Notes: generated by a model from the letters alone, not told the origin. Shown: positions 16,801-27,038, counted from the stretch's first letter. The stretch: DNA of 64,000 bases from Fluviicola sp. (GCA_031260455.1 JAIRJW010000012.1:1-64000), one strand, 5' to 3'. A program made the numbers and translations.

Positions 16801-18417
16801 TTATCTTTTTATTGTTACACGAAACTCTGAACCTTCTCCTACCTGACTGGTTACATGAAGACTCCATCCAAACATATCAGCAAGTGCTTTCACATAACTT
16901 AATCCCAGACCAAAACCTTTCACATTGTGAACATTTCCAGTCGGAACACGGTACAATTTATCAAATATTTTCGAGATATGTTCACGTTTAATTCCAATTC
17001 CTTTATCTATTACAGACAATTCCAGACGTTCCGGAAATACTTCCAGTTTCACAGTTACATGAATCTTATCCTTGCTGTACTTTATTGCATTGTCAACCAG
17101 GTTATTTACCATGTTAGTGAAATGCATGCGGTCTCCCTGGATGTAGATTTCTTCTTTGGGAAGCTGCAAAATCAATTCACCGTCCAAGCCTGCAATCCGG
17201 AAAGAAGCCGTTTTCGCAACAGACTGGATTACTTCAACAACCGGCACTTTTTCCATCTTCACCTTCAGTTCTCCCCGGTCAATCACCGCACTTTGCAGAA
17301 TGGCCTCAACCAAAACGCCCAAACGCTTGTTCTCTTCCTGGATCATTTTCACAAAAGGAGCCGCACTTTCCGTTTGCCCACCCATCATTGTCGGATCATG
17401 CATGGCTTCACAAGCCAGTGAAATTGTCGAAATTGGTGTTTTAAACTCGTGTGTCATGTTCGAAATGAAATCATTTTTCAGTTCGTACAATTTCTTTTGC
17501 GTTAAAATGGTACGGAACATATAAGAAATCGTGATCATAATCATCACCGCTAACACGAGGCTCACGATCAACAGGCTTCCCATTGACTTTAATACGAAGA
17601 AGCGGCTATGAGGAAAATTCAGGTGAAGGAACAATTTGTCTTCCAGTATCTTATTTGGAAATAACATGGTTATCTGCGTTTTTGCAGTATCCAGTTTAAT
17701 ATCGTAATCGTTTATGCTATTCTTGAATTTAACCGGCTCGTTGTTTTCCTCAATAACCACAAACCTGAATTCATCCGGCAGTTTATCTGCAACCAGTTCT
17801 TTCCGGATAATCGAGTCGAGGACTCGCAGGTTGATCCGTTTCTCAGGATCCAGGTACATGTTGTCCCGGAATGTTGCCACCATCAACTCATTGATATACT
17901 TTGCCTTTTTGACGATTTTGTGCATCACACGCTGATCCAGATGATATGCTGCTCTGACGGAATCTTTGTGAAACAAACTTGGATTCGATCCATCGAACAA
18001 CTCGTGGATCTGGCGAATGTCACGCGCCAATACTTCCTGTTTGGAGTACAACCCCGAAATGGAGTCAAAACTGTTTCCCGTTACGATCAGGTAATTTTCC
18101 AGTTTTCCGTTCACTGTCAGAACCGTATCCCGGATAGAAATAGATTCTTTTACCTCAAACAAATTCTGAAATTCCTCTTTCAGCACATCTTTGTATTGGC
18201 CCGAAACATCTTTGCTCATCAGTGAGGAATATCTCTTGAGGTCTTCTGCTTTCTCATAGCGGATTGCAATCCGTTCCATCGCCGTATTTACTTTACTTTT
18301 AAAGTCATCAGATTTACGGTCGTATAGCTGTAACGTCTGGAAGATCTGAATCAGCAAAAGAGCCAGCATGGCAATCCATACTGCAGTAATTACCAGATTG
18401 ATCCGAATCTTAATCAT
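16801..18417 (-). CDS. Sensor histidine kinase
   Basis: This is a 538-residue membrane kinase. TM1 is at residues about 9-27 and TM2 at about 275-298 (LLIVSLVLAVMIMITISYMF), enclosing a periplasmic sensor region of about 250 residues without a recognised fold. The HisKA dimerisation helix carries the phospho-acceptor His at about 322 in NMTHEFKTP. The HATPase domain shows the N box NLVDNAIKY, G1 DKGIGI and G2 GFGLGL. It lies directly upstream of, and is coupled to, the OmpR-type regulator. The signal sensed cannot be read from the sequence. Confidence 0.93.
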   Translation of the reverse strand: MIKIRINLVITAVWIAMLALLLIQIFQTLQLYDRKSDDFKSKVNTAMERIAIRYEKAEDLKRYSSLMSKDVSGQYKDVLKEEFQNLFEVKESISIRDTVLTVNGKLENYLIVTGNSFDSISGLYSKQEVLARDIRQIHELFDGSNPSLFHKDSVRAAYHLDQRVMHKIVKKAKYINELMVATFRDNMYLDPEKRINLRVLDSIIRKELVADKLPDEFRFVVIEENNEPVKFKNSINDYDIKLDTAKTQITMLFPNKILEDKLFLHLNFPHSRFFVLKSMGSLLIVSLVLAVMIMITISYMFRTILTQKKLYELKNDFISNMTHEFKTPISTISLACEAMHDPTMMGGQTESAAPFVKMIQEENKRLGVLVEAILQSAVIDRGELKVKMEKVPVVEVIQSVAKTASFRIAGLDGELILQLPKEEIYIQGDRMHFTNMVNNLVDNAIKYSKDKIHVTVKLEVFPERLELSVIDKGIGIKREHISKIFDKLYRVPTGNVHNVKGFGLGLSYVKALADMFGWSLHVTSQVGEGSEFRVTIKR

Positions 18418-18490
18418 ATACTAATAACGAATGTAGGCGAAATGTTAAAATTAACCATTTGCTTAACGTTTTTTAGGAGAATTAAAAACG

Positions 18491-18498
18491 CAAAATTA
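18491..18498 (-). promoter_or_regulatory. Possible -7 box for the two-component operon (TAATTTTG)
   Basis: Exact TAnnTTTG on the minus strand, 73 bp upstream of the kinase start codon. No -33 partner was found at normal spacing. Confidence 0.35.
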
Positions 18499-18568
18499 AT
18501 CATTCAAAAAAATTTCAGATCAGGCCCGGATAGAAGCTCTTTTTTCAAATTTTACCTTTTGAATTTAT

Positions 18569-19900
18569 TTACTTTTTCTTGCTTACCCGTTTTTTTGGCT
18601 TCCCATACTTCTCCTGCATGGCTTTTTTGTGGTTGTAGCGAACATTGACTTTTTTATTTTTCGCTTTCTTTTCGTGAAATGCCGGTCCGGCCTGGTCTTT
18701 TGGAGGCAATTTTACCAGTACATTCTTCATGGAAACCTGCGGCTTCTCAAAGTCCAGAACCAGTTCGGAAAGCTCCACTTCTTCCGGAAAATCCCGAACA
18801 GCGATGTGCTTATCCATAAATTGCCCGATACGGTTGAAGAATTCCCGGTCTTTTTCGGCCAGAAAAGTAATTGTATGGCCTTCCTTATCCCGGCGTCCTG
18901 TTCTGCCGATCCGGTGAATGTAATTTTCAGGATTATCCGGAATATCAAAATTGATTACATGAGAAACGTCCGTCACGTCGATTCCGCGTGCAATAAGATC
19001 CGTTGCAATCAAAATACGGTAAATCCCATTCTGGAAATGATTCACAGCATTGAAACGGTAATTCTGAGCCTTATTGGAGTGAATCACTCCAATTTCCACA
19101 TTAAACAGTGGTTCCAACTCATCAAACACCTTATCTGCCAATACACGGGAAGATACAAATACCAGTACACGGCTCATATCCCGGTTGGATTCCAGCAAGT
19201 GTTTCAACAAATTGATTTTCGAAGTAAAATTCGGCGCGGCAATTGCTTCCTGTTTGATTTTTTCGAGTGGTGTTCCGGCTCTTGCAGCTTCTACTTTCAA
19301 CGGATTTTCAAAATACGTCTCAATAAACGACGCCACTTCTTCCGAAAGTGTTGCGGAAAAAAGCAGGTTCTGTCGTTTTGCAGGAAGCAGTTCAAAAATG
19401 CGTACCAATTGCGGACGGAATCCCAGATTCAGGGTTTCATCCACCTCATCAATTACTACTTTTTTGGCATGTTTCAACTGCAAGGATCCGTTAGCAGCCA
19501 GATCGAAAATACGGCCGGGTGTTCCCACCAACACATCTAATCCCTGCAAAACCATTGCGGATTGTGTATTGATATTCGTTCCACCGTAAACTCCACCTAC
19601 AACTACGTTCATGTAAAGTGTCAGCTTCTCCACTTCACGTACCACCTGAACCACCAGTTCCCGGGTCGGAACAATAATTAAAATCTGAGGATGCGGTTCT
19701 TTGGAGAATTTCCACATGGACAAACAAGGCAACAGGTAAGCCAAAGTTTTCCCCGTTCCGGTTTGTGCGATCCCGACCACATCTTTTCCGGACATCATCA
19801 CAGAGAACCCTGCCGACTGAATAGTTGTCGGAATGGTATATCCCAACTCATCCAGGGCATTTAAGATCGGTTTCCTGATGTTTAAATCGTGAAATGTCAT
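18569..19900 (-). CDS. DEAD-box ATP-dependent RNA helicase
   Basis: This is a 443-residue superfamily 2 helicase acting on RNA in the cytosol. Motifs in order: Q motif (IPTTIQ, about 23-28), motif I AQTGTGKT (45-52), Ia PTRELV, GTPGR, motif II as DEVD instead of DEAD (about 148-151), motif III SAT, motif IV VFVSSR, motif V ARGID and motif VI HRIGRTGR. The C-terminal 60 residues are Lys/Arg-rich, typical of RhlE-like helicases. The open frame extends to 20026, but MTFHDLNI at 19900 is the family start, and a promoter box lies within the extension (19915-19922). DEVD variants occur in functional family members. Confidence 0.93.
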   Translation of the reverse strand: MTFHDLNIRKPILNALDELGYTIPTTIQSAGFSVMMSGKDVVGIAQTGTGKTLAYLLPCLSMWKFSKEPHPQILIIVPTRELVVQVVREVEKLTLYMNVVVGGVYGGTNINTQSAMVLQGLDVLVGTPGRIFDLAANGSLQLKHAKKVVIDEVDETLNLGFRPQLVRIFELLPAKRQNLLFSATLSEEVASFIETYFENPLKVEAARAGTPLEKIKQEAIAAPNFTSKINLLKHLLESNRDMSRVLVFVSSRVLADKVFDELEPLFNVEIGVIHSNKAQNYRFNAVNHFQNGIYRILIATDLIARGIDVTDVSHVINFDIPDNPENYIHRIGRTGRRDKEGHTITFLAEKDREFFNRIGQFMDKHIAVRDFPEEVELSELVLDFEKPQVSMKNVLVKLPPKDQAGPAFHEKKAKNKKVNVRYNHKKAMQEKYGKPKKRVSKKK

Positions 19901-19914
19901 GCGGAAATTTTTCA

Positions 19915-19922
19915 CAAAGGTA
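19915..19922 (-). promoter_or_regulatory. -7 box upstream of the helicase (TACCTTTG)
   Basis: Exact TAnnTTTG on the minus strand, 14 bp upstream of the ATG at 19900. It implies a very short leader and supports that start over the upstream in-frame codons. Confidence 0.45.
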
Positions 19923-20140
19923 GTGATTCCATTTTTGACGGTTTTCAGATACCCAATACTTTCTTCTAAACCTGGGGTCCATTCCCTGCAAATAGCCTTA
20001 TAAAATCCGGATGACAGAGCAATCAATTTGAAATCAGAATGTTAAAAGCCTGTTTATCAGGACCCGAAAAATCTATGAGATCTAACTACTCAGCAGTTTT
20101 TGAAAATATATACACAGACGAAGCAAAAGCATAAAGCCTT

Positions 20141-20161
20141 AAAAACTTCTACTTTTAGAAG
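20141..20161 (-). terminator. Rho-independent terminator of mgtE
   Basis: On the minus strand CTTCTA-AAAG-TAGAAG is followed by TTTTT. It lies about 60 bp past the mgtE stop codon. Confidence 0.75.
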
Positions 20162-20219
20162 ATTTCCTCTTATTATATTTTCATCCACACCGAAAAATAA
20201 TGAGAAAGGATCCCGGAGC

Positions 20220-21569
20220 TTAACTCAGCAATAATAACCCGACAGTAAAATAAATAAATAAGCCCAGGACATCATTGGTGGTAGTAACGAATGGGCCGGT
20301 TGCCAAAGCCGGATCAATCTTATAGCGATTCAGAACCAATGGAATCATAGTTCCGAAAATGGCTGCAAAAATCGTCACGGTCAGTAAGGAAATACTAACA
20401 ACAAAGGCTAAACGATAGTCATTAAGAAAATATGCTATCCCGAAAATTAAAGTTGAACAAAGCAATCCGTTCACAACACCTACAATGGCTTCTTTTCTGA
20501 CCTTGGAAAAAATACTGTCAAACTGATCATTTCCGCGAGCCAGTGACTGCACCACAATAGCCGAAGATTGTACCCCGACATTTCCTCCCATCGCTGTAAT
20601 CAACGGAATGAAAAACGCCAAAGCCGGAAGATGCGTGATATTGGTTTCAAAACGCGAAATGACTTGTGCACTGAGAATTCCTCCAAGCATTCCAATCAAC
20701 AGCCATGGCAAACGTGCCCTGGAAATCCGGAATACACTTGAGTTTAATTCCACTTTCTCAGAGATCCCCGAAGCCAGCTGGAAATCTTTGTCCGCTTCTT
20801 TCTTGATTACATCTACCACATCGTCAATTGTAATGCGCCCCACCAGTTTTCCCTGGAGATCCACCACCGGAACAGAAACCATGTCATACTTTTCCATCAC
20901 TTTGGCTACCTTTTCGGAAGAATCGCTTGTGGTAACAAAAATGAGATTTTTCCCTTCGTACAAATCTCGGACCGGTGTTTTAGGACTGGCAAACAACAAG
21001 CGTTTCAATGAAAGCACTCCGACCAGTTTACTCAGATCATCGACTACATAGATCGTGTAGACCTGCTCTACATCTTCCGCTTGTCTGCGCAACTCAACCA
21101 AAGCACGATTTACGGGCCAATCCAGTTTTGCCTGGATAAATTCCTTCTGCATAAGTCCACCAGCGGTGTCTTCGTCATAATTAAGAAGATCAACGATATC
21201 ATCTGCCGCATCATCATCCTCCATTTGAGAAATCACCTCCTGAATTTTTTCGTCCGGAAGCTCTCCAAGGATATCCGCAGCATCATCGGAATCGAGATTT
21301 TCCAGCTGCTCGGCCATTTCTTTGGAAGACAAAGATGCCAAAAAGCGGTCGCGAATCTCTTCATCCAGTTCCATCAGAACATCCGCCTGAAGCTCTTCAT
21401 CCAGCTGATAGTAAAGGTATTTCGCCTGACCCATGGATAATTCATCCATGATCTCGGCAATATCCGCAAAGTGCAGATCTGTTATATGCTCCTTAATCCA
21501 CAGATTATCCTCCGACATGATCGCCTGCCGGATGCGTTCAAGAAAATCTCTGGTAAGCTCAAAACGCAT
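20220..21569 (-). CDS. mgtE: Magnesium transporter MgtE
   Basis: This is a 449-residue inner-membrane Mg2+ channel. The order is the family's: a cytosolic helical MgtE-N domain (about 30-130, with repeated DAADILGELPDE and DDAADDIVDLL acidic segments that bind regulatory Mg2+), a pair of CBS domains (about 135-255, VGVLSLKRLL and VGRITIDDVVDVI), a connecting helix, and five membrane segments from about 285 to the end. The conserved pore sequence is ITAMGGNVGVQSSAI. Length is normal. It is transcribed alone from a clear promoter (21588-21618) with its own terminator. Confidence 0.96.
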   Translation of the reverse strand: MRFELTRDFLERIRQAIMSEDNLWIKEHITDLHFADIAEIMDELSMGQAKYLYYQLDEELQADVLMELDEEIRDRFLASLSSKEMAEQLENLDSDDAADILGELPDEKIQEVISQMEDDDAADDIVDLLNYDEDTAGGLMQKEFIQAKLDWPVNRALVELRRQAEDVEQVYTIYVVDDLSKLVGVLSLKRLLFASPKTPVRDLYEGKNLIFVTTSDSSEKVAKVMEKYDMVSVPVVDLQGKLVGRITIDDVVDVIKKEADKDFQLASGISEKVELNSSVFRISRARLPWLLIGMLGGILSAQVISRFETNITHLPALAFFIPLITAMGGNVGVQSSAIVVQSLARGNDQFDSIFSKVRKEAIVGVVNGLLCSTLIFGIAYFLNDYRLAFVVSISLLTVTIFAAIFGTMIPLVLNRYKIDPALATGPFVTTTNDVLGLFIYFTVGLLLLS

Positions 21570-21587
21570 GGATTCTCAATTTGTGTG

Positions 21588-21618
21588 CAAAAGTAGAAAA
21601 AGCTTCAAAAAGTTCAAA
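21588..21618 (-). promoter_or_regulatory. Complete Bacteroidota promoter for mgtE (TTTG-N19-TACTTTTG)
   Basis: The -7 box TACTTTTG is at 21588-21595 and a -33 TTTG at 21615-21618, separated by 19 bp, the expected spacing. The start codon is 18 bp downstream of the -7 box. This is the best-formed promoter seen in the window. Confidence 0.65.
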
Positions 21619-21684
21619 GGGGCAGACAGAGAATTGAGAATTCAAAAGAAAATTTAAAGTATTCAAACTTTTTCAGTCTTCCTT

Positions 21685-23274
21685 TCAACTTTCATTTCTC
21701 AACCCCTCCCTGGCCAGATAAAAAATCTTTTTCCCGGTAACGAAATAAGCAAAGAAAAAAGCAACGAAAGTAACTCCCGTCTGTGTCTGAAGCGTATCTT
21801 CAATCAGGAAGGAAAGCATAGTAATAACCAAAAAACCAGTCCATTCAAACGCATGGATCTTCAAAGCCGCTGCCAACTGAGCAAACCACCATACTACAAA
21901 AGCGATAAAACAAAAAATTCCTCCAACTATCCAGCTTGTAAGGTACTGATTGTGTGTCAAATGCTGATTTTCACGTGTCAGTTTGGTGTGATTCAGCACA
22001 TACGTTTCCCGGAATGCTTCTTTGATATCTCCTACTCCAACGCCCAGGACCGGATGTTGTTTGACGATGGCGAAACCGGCTTTGTTTGATTCCACTTTTT
22101 CCAGAAGTGATTTTCCATTTGGATCTTCCACGTTGTTCAACTGATTCCGCATGCGGTAAATTTGAGCTGAAATTCCTCCTTTTACCATTTCCACCGAAGC
22201 AAATCCGCGTTCTACATTCAGGACATCCGTTTCGGTCATTTGTTGAAAATCCACCGAATCTTTCCGAAGTCCTTTCGAAGTCATATACCGCTGCAGGATA
22301 TTCCGGATCGGATTTCCTTTCAGGTCGGTTCCGTCGCGGTATGGAATGTCGGAAACTTCCCCCCATTCTTTTTCCAGCTCTTCATCAGACACAAAGTACT
22401 GAACCGGATAACCGTTTTCCCAGATCATATTTTCCGGGTTATCAAAAGTATAGAGGTTTCCGTTTACTGTCCGCAAACCGTGGCCATACGCATCGATCTT
22501 CATTTTATGCGGAATCGGTTGAAGCTTCACAAAAATAAACACAAGGGAAGTCAGGATGCAAAGCACAAAAAAAACGACCAAGCCTCGTTTCACCCAGATC
22601 TTTTTCACAGATTTCACCTTGAAGCAGAACATCATAAAAACCACTCCGGAGAAAGTTACATATCCCATTCCGATCTGTGACAGGTTAATATAGTACACGA
22701 ACCAACACGACAAAATGGCCGCAATCCAACGATACTGAAATTTCCGAATCCACCAGGCTGCACAAAACACCAAAGCCAGAACAATCATCATTGCAAAGCG
22801 CAAATGCGAAATGAAGAGCGAAAGGCTTCGGATATCGTCATAGACTTTCGCTCCCCACCAATGGAAATAGGTCCCTACATTAATAAAACTCGTGATGAAA
22901 ACAGCTGCCAGGAAACCAAGAGCAACCCACACATAATGTTTAAAGCTTTTCAGGGGAATGGCCACAATTGCCAATGGAATTGTATAAAGCGGCATTTCTT
23001 TCCGGATCATATCCAATGCTTCTGCTTTATTATCTGACCACAAAATGGAAAGGGCTTCCAGCCCGACATAGGCAAACAGCAACCAAAGCCACCTGTTGGA
23101 AATCCAGTTTCTCCAAACCATTTTCCAATCCCAGAGCAAAATGACATTCAAACCCAAAAGTATGGTCCCAATCGAAAGGGGAATTTTACTATAGGGCAAT
23201 CCAGCGGCAATGCCTATCATTGCGACCAGTTGAACAAAGTAATGCACAGGCTTACCGGTCAATTTATCCAGCAT
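21685..23274 (-). CDS. O-antigen ligase (Wzy_C/WaaL-like) family membrane protein
   Basis: This is a 529-residue polytopic membrane protein with many hydrophobic helices, a large extracytoplasmic loop in the middle (about residues 230-420) and the signature HLTHNQYL (about 437-444), which matches the H-x-x-x-N motif of O-antigen ligase and polymerase enzymes. Members join polysaccharide chains to lipid A-core or to proteins, or polymerise repeat units, on the periplasmic face. No other glycan genes are adjacent, so the acceptor cannot be told. It lies 29 bp downstream of the S41 protease gene on the same strand and is probably co-transcribed with it. Confidence 0.8.
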   Translation of the reverse strand: MLDKLTGKPVHYFVQLVAMIGIAAGLPYSKIPLSIGTILLGLNVILLWDWKMVWRNWISNRWLWLLFAYVGLEALSILWSDNKAEALDMIRKEMPLYTIPLAIVAIPLKSFKHYVWVALGFLAAVFITSFINVGTYFHWWGAKVYDDIRSLSLFISHLRFAMMIVLALVFCAAWWIRKFQYRWIAAILSCWFVYYINLSQIGMGYVTFSGVVFMMFCFKVKSVKKIWVKRGLVVFFVLCILTSLVFIFVKLQPIPHKMKIDAYGHGLRTVNGNLYTFDNPENMIWENGYPVQYFVSDEELEKEWGEVSDIPYRDGTDLKGNPIRNILQRYMTSKGLRKDSVDFQQMTETDVLNVERGFASVEMVKGGISAQIYRMRNQLNNVEDPNGKSLLEKVESNKAGFAIVKQHPVLGVGVGDIKEAFRETYVLNHTKLTRENQHLTHNQYLTSWIVGGIFCFIAFVVWWFAQLAAALKIHAFEWTGFLVITMLSFLIEDTLQTQTGVTFVAFFFAYFVTGKKIFYLAREGLRNES

Positions 23275-23303
23275 AAGTAATCGCTATATAAAACCGATAA
23301 CGC

Positions 23304-24956
23304 TTATTTCCCGAGAATAGTATTCAGTTGTTTTGAATCAGAAAGAATCTCCAACGCCTTCTGTATATTCTTATCTGCCTGGAAAGCCTGTTCCGCACGG
23401 CCATTCTGATAATAGTAACGCGAGACGATCTCACTGGAAAGCACATTGTTAATCTCATCCTTGAACTTATCCAGATCACGTTCTTTGGATGGAGTTACTT
23501 TCGACAGCAATTGATCATAGTCCGTTTTAATATCATCAAAATAACCTTCATCTTCTGCTGTTTTCTTCATTTTTTCCAATTGTTCTTCTGAAGCCGTGGA
23601 ATAGGTAAACGTCTGCTTCAATGCGTATGTTTTAAAGACCTCATACTCTTCCGGAGTCAGTTTAAATGTTGTTGCCGGACCGATTGTCGGGTGTGAACGC
23701 TTGAAATCAGTTGCATAATTGAAGATGACGTTGTTACTTACCAGCATGATTAACAAGCGGGAATAATCATTTTGATCCACCACAATATCCGGTTCGATTC
23801 CTCTTCCGTCAATCACTTTACGACCATTTGCCGTTTTGAAAGATTTTAACAGGGAATCAGCAATTGCTTTCGGTTTTTCTCCCAGTTCTTTGTCATAATA
23901 TTCCAAACGCTGTACACAACGACCGGACGGCGTATAATATTTCGAGATCGTCAGTTTGATCTTTGATCCGTATTTCAGGTCAAAAGTGCGCTGCACCAAT
24001 CCTTTCCCAAAGGAATTTGTCCCGATAATCACCGCACGATCCAGGTCCTGTAAACTTCCTGCGACAATCTCTGAAGCCGAAGCAGAACCGCCATCTACCA
24101 AAACAGCCAGCGGAATAGTCAAATCGACCGGTTCAGCAGGAGTTGCATACGTTCTGTTCTCTTCCGGAATGCGCCCTTTTGTGGTAACAACGGTTTGTCC
24201 CTTTTTTACAAACATGTTTACGATCTTTACCGCTTCAAATAGCAAACCGCCGCCGTTTCCGCGCAAATCCAGAATCAGTGAAGTCATTCCCTGCTGTTTC
24301 AGCTTCCCAAAAGCAGACATTACTTCCGCAGAAGCTGTCTGGGTAAAGCTATTCAACTTGATATACCCGATCGTCCCGTTATTGAGCATCCCGAAATAAG
24401 GAACGTCTGCCAGTTTAATTTCATCCCGGGTGATAGAAATTGTTTTTTCCTGTCCGTCACGTTCCACTTTCACCTGGATAGCAGAACCTTTTGGCCCGCG
24501 CAACGCATCAGAAACATCATCACTTGCTTTGCCCTTCATATCTTTCCCGTCGATTGAAAGAATTTTATCCCCTGCAAGCACTCCCGCCAACTGAGCCGGT
24601 TTTCCCTCGTATGGTTCCGCAATGTAAGTATAGTCGCCCATTTTGCGGATTAACGCACCAATTCCCCCATATTGTCCGGTCGTCATCATGCGGTAATCTT
24701 CCATGTTCGATTCGTGGTAATAAACCGTATAAGGATCCAGCTGCTTTAACATGGCATCAATAGCCGTTTTGCTCATTTCTCCCGGTTTGATTTCATCCAC
24801 GTAATTCGTTTCCAATTGCTGGAAAATGAGATCCATCAATTCCATCGATTTGATTTCTTCAAATCCATTGGATTGCGCTTTTAACGGAGAACTGAAACCG
24901 ATTACCAGGGTTACCAGAACGAAAACATGCAGAAACTGCTTCATATTATTTTTCAA
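23304..24956 (-). CDS. S41 family C-terminal-processing peptidase with PDZ domain
   Basis: This is a 550-residue periplasmic serine protease. The signal peptide covers residues 1-27 (ending LKAQ). A PDZ domain follows (about 85-180, GGIGALIRK and LAGVLAGDKILSIDGKD). The S41 core holds DLRGNGGGLL, the nucleophile Ser in GGSASASEIV (about 292) and the Lys partner in GTNSFGKGLVQ (about 318). A helical C-terminal region of about 150 residues follows. Such proteases trim C-termini of envelope proteins. In Bacteroidota this gene is commonly next to rnpA, as here (117-bp gap). Confidence 0.93.
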   Translation of the reverse strand: MKNNMKQFLHVFVLVTLVIGFSSPLKAQSNGFEEIKSMELMDLIFQQLETNYVDEIKPGEMSKTAIDAMLKQLDPYTVYYHESNMEDYRMMTTGQYGGIGALIRKMGDYTYIAEPYEGKPAQLAGVLAGDKILSIDGKDMKGKASDDVSDALRGPKGSAIQVKVERDGQEKTISITRDEIKLADVPYFGMLNNGTIGYIKLNSFTQTASAEVMSAFGKLKQQGMTSLILDLRGNGGGLLFEAVKIVNMFVKKGQTVVTTKGRIPEENRTYATPAEPVDLTIPLAVLVDGGSASASEIVAGSLQDLDRAVIIGTNSFGKGLVQRTFDLKYGSKIKLTISKYYTPSGRCVQRLEYYDKELGEKPKAIADSLLKSFKTANGRKVIDGRGIEPDIVVDQNDYSRLLIMLVSNNVIFNYATDFKRSHPTIGPATTFKLTPEEYEVFKTYALKQTFTYSTASEEQLEKMKKTAEDEGYFDDIKTDYDQLLSKVTPSKERDLDKFKDEINNVLSSEIVSRYYYQNGRAEQAFQADKNIQKALEILSDSKQLNTILGK

Positions 24957-25073
24957 ATTTGTTTGGTATTCCTCAAAAACCGTTCCGAGAAGCGGTTTCC
25001 GGGCGGATAAAAATACCGAAAGATTGGAAATGAAACCAGATTTTTTAGCTTTTTTGACGAATGAATTTGAGAA

Positions 25074-25466
25074 TCAGGCGGTCATTGTCAACTTTGTGAC
25101 CAGGCGCGACATGAGTTTACGCACCGATTTTTCTAATTCGGGATAAGCCAGGATCTCTTTGCAGCTGTAAACAATCACTAGAGAAAGTTGCTTTTCCTGC
25201 TGGTTCAGCAAGTCTTCCAGCGATTGCTTTTCTCTCCGCAGTACTTCTTTCATTAGACGCTTCACGTAATTGCGGTCATGTGCACGTTTGAACTGTCGTT
25301 TCGGCGCCGATAATACGACCTGGAAAGGAACCTGTTGAACCGGAACCGATTCATTTTCCAGGTAGTAAACCGTCAGAGGAAAGGCGCGCAATCGCTTTCC
25401 TTCTTTGAAGAGTCTGCCGATAGTTTTCCGGCTGCAGAGTTTGTATGATTTTCCGAATTTTTGCAT
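25074..25466 (-). CDS. rnpA: Ribonuclease P protein component
   Basis: This 130-residue basic protein pairs with the RnpB RNA to remove the 5' leader from tRNA precursors. It has the N-terminal LCSRKTIGRLFKEGKR and the family signature as AHDRNYVKRLMKEVLR (the RNR motif region, here RNY), then a C-terminal strand-helix unit. Length is typical. rpmH is not next to it, in contrast to most phyla; the linked S41 protease is the usual Bacteroidota neighbour. Upstream, a 14-bp AGAATTTTAAGACT sequence occurs twice in tandem (25475-25488 and 25491-25504). Confidence 0.92.
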   Translation of the reverse strand: MQKFGKSYKLCSRKTIGRLFKEGKRLRAFPLTVYYLENESVPVQQVPFQVVLSAPKRQFKRAHDRNYVKRLMKEVLRREKQSLEDLLNQQEKQLSLVIVYSCKEILAYPELEKSVRKLMSRLVTKLTMTA

Positions 25467-25568
25467 AGGATATCAGAATTTTAAGACTTTAGAATTTTAA
25501 GACTCAGATTTTGGTTAATTACACTAAATTCAAATCCTAAAACCTTAATACCCTTTATCTTAAAGCCT

Positions 25569-27038
25569 TTATTTAACAACCCACGTTGCACCTTCCTTAC
25601 TGTCTTTAACTACAATTCCAGCTTCCGCCAGGCGATCTCTGATCTTATCTGATGTACCCCAGTCTTTGTTTTCTCTTGCCGACCTGCGCATATCCAGAAC
25701 CAGGTCCATTGCTGCCGTCAAAGCTTGATCCGAAGATGCTTTTTCAATAGTCAGGCCAAGCACATCAAATACAAAACCTGTGAATTCTTTGGTCAGCAAT
25801 TTCAGATCGCTGGCAGAAATAGTCGCTTTTCCTTCGAAAACCGTGTTGATATATTTCACTGCTTCAAACAAGCCTGCAACCAGCATCGGAGCGTTGAAAT
25901 CGTCATTCATTGCGTTGTAGAAGGAGTCCACCAGCGCCTGAACATCCACTGAAGAGGTTTCTTTTGTTTCCAGTGAACCCAATTTTTCGTATGCTTCCGA
26001 CAGGCGCATAAATCCTTTTTCTGCTGCATTGAGAGAATCCTGCGTAAAATCCAGTGTGCTGCGGTAGTGTGCCTGCATCATACAAAAACGAATTACCTGC
26101 GGCAAATACGGCTTATCAAAAACGGTCGTCGTTCCATCCACAATTTCCTTTGGTAAGAAATAGTTCCCTAAAGATTTAGACATTTTTTGCCCGTTTACGT
26201 TCAGCATGTTAGCATGCAGCCAGTAATTCGCCGGATTGCAACCAACGGAACCGCAACTTTGTGCAATTTCATCTTCGTGATGTGGGAACTTCAGATCCAG
26301 TCCACCACCGTGAATATCGAACCGGTCTCCCAGGTATTTCGTACTCATCGCCGTACATTCAATATGCCAGCCTGGATTTCCGTCTCCCCAGGGTGAACGC
26401 CAGATTTGCATATCCTCCGGATGCGCTTTTTTCCAAAGGGCAAAATCCGCGAAGAATCTCTTCTCATCCTGCGCATTCAGTTCACGGGTTTCTTCTGCCA
26501 ATTCGTCCACTTTGCGACCACTCAGGATTCCATATTCAAACTCTTTGCCGTATGTACGCACATCGAAATAAACCGAACCATTCACAATATATGCAAACCC
26601 ATTTTCGATGATTTTCTCAATAATTTCGATCTGTTCCTGAATATGTCCCGTCGCTGTTGGTTCGATAGACGGAGGAAGCAGATTGTAAATACGTTGCAAT
26701 TCCTGGAACTTGACGTTGTATTTGTAAACTATTTCCAATGATTGTACCTGTTCCAGGCGTGCCGCTTTTCCGATGGAGTCAACGGCTTCTCCAGCAGAAT
26801 TGGTGATATGCCCGGCATCCGTAATATTGCGAACATACTTCACCTGATAACCCAAATGCAGGAAATAACGGTAAATCAGATCAAAATTGATAAAGGTGCG
26901 CATATTTCCCATGTGCGGCTCGCTGTAGAGAGTTGGTCCGCAGACATACATTCCTACTTTTCCGGGAATGATGGGTTCAAAATTCTCTTTTTCACCAGTT
27001 AAACTATTGTAAATCGCTAATGCCTGTGTCGGATTCAT
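25569..27038 (-). CDS. cysS: Cysteine--tRNA ligase
   Basis: This 489-residue class I synthetase charges tRNA-Cys. It has the zinc-binding start YVCGPTLY (Cys33), the HIGH motif as HMGN (42-45), the second zinc site around GWHIECTAMS and FPHHEDEIAQS, and the KMSKS loop GQKMSKSLGNY (about 284-288). The C-terminal helical anticodon-binding region ends RDRLAEAGIVVKDS. Length and architecture are standard. It is on the same strand as rnpA, 102 bp upstream. Confidence 0.97.
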   Translation of the reverse strand: MNPTQALAIYNSLTGEKENFEPIIPGKVGMYVCGPTLYSEPHMGNMRTFINFDLIYRYFLHLGYQVKYVRNITDAGHITNSAGEAVDSIGKAARLEQVQSLEIVYKYNVKFQELQRIYNLLPPSIEPTATGHIQEQIEIIEKIIENGFAYIVNGSVYFDVRTYGKEFEYGILSGRKVDELAEETRELNAQDEKRFFADFALWKKAHPEDMQIWRSPWGDGNPGWHIECTAMSTKYLGDRFDIHGGGLDLKFPHHEDEIAQSCGSVGCNPANYWLHANMLNVNGQKMSKSLGNYFLPKEIVDGTTTVFDKPYLPQVIRFCMMQAHYRSTLDFTQDSLNAAEKGFMRLSEAYEKLGSLETKETSSVDVQALVDSFYNAMNDDFNAPMLVAGLFEAVKYINTVFEGKATISASDLKLLTKEFTGFVFDVLGLTIEKASSDQALTAAMDLVLDMRRSARENKDWGTSDKIRDRLAEAGIVVKDSKEGATWVVK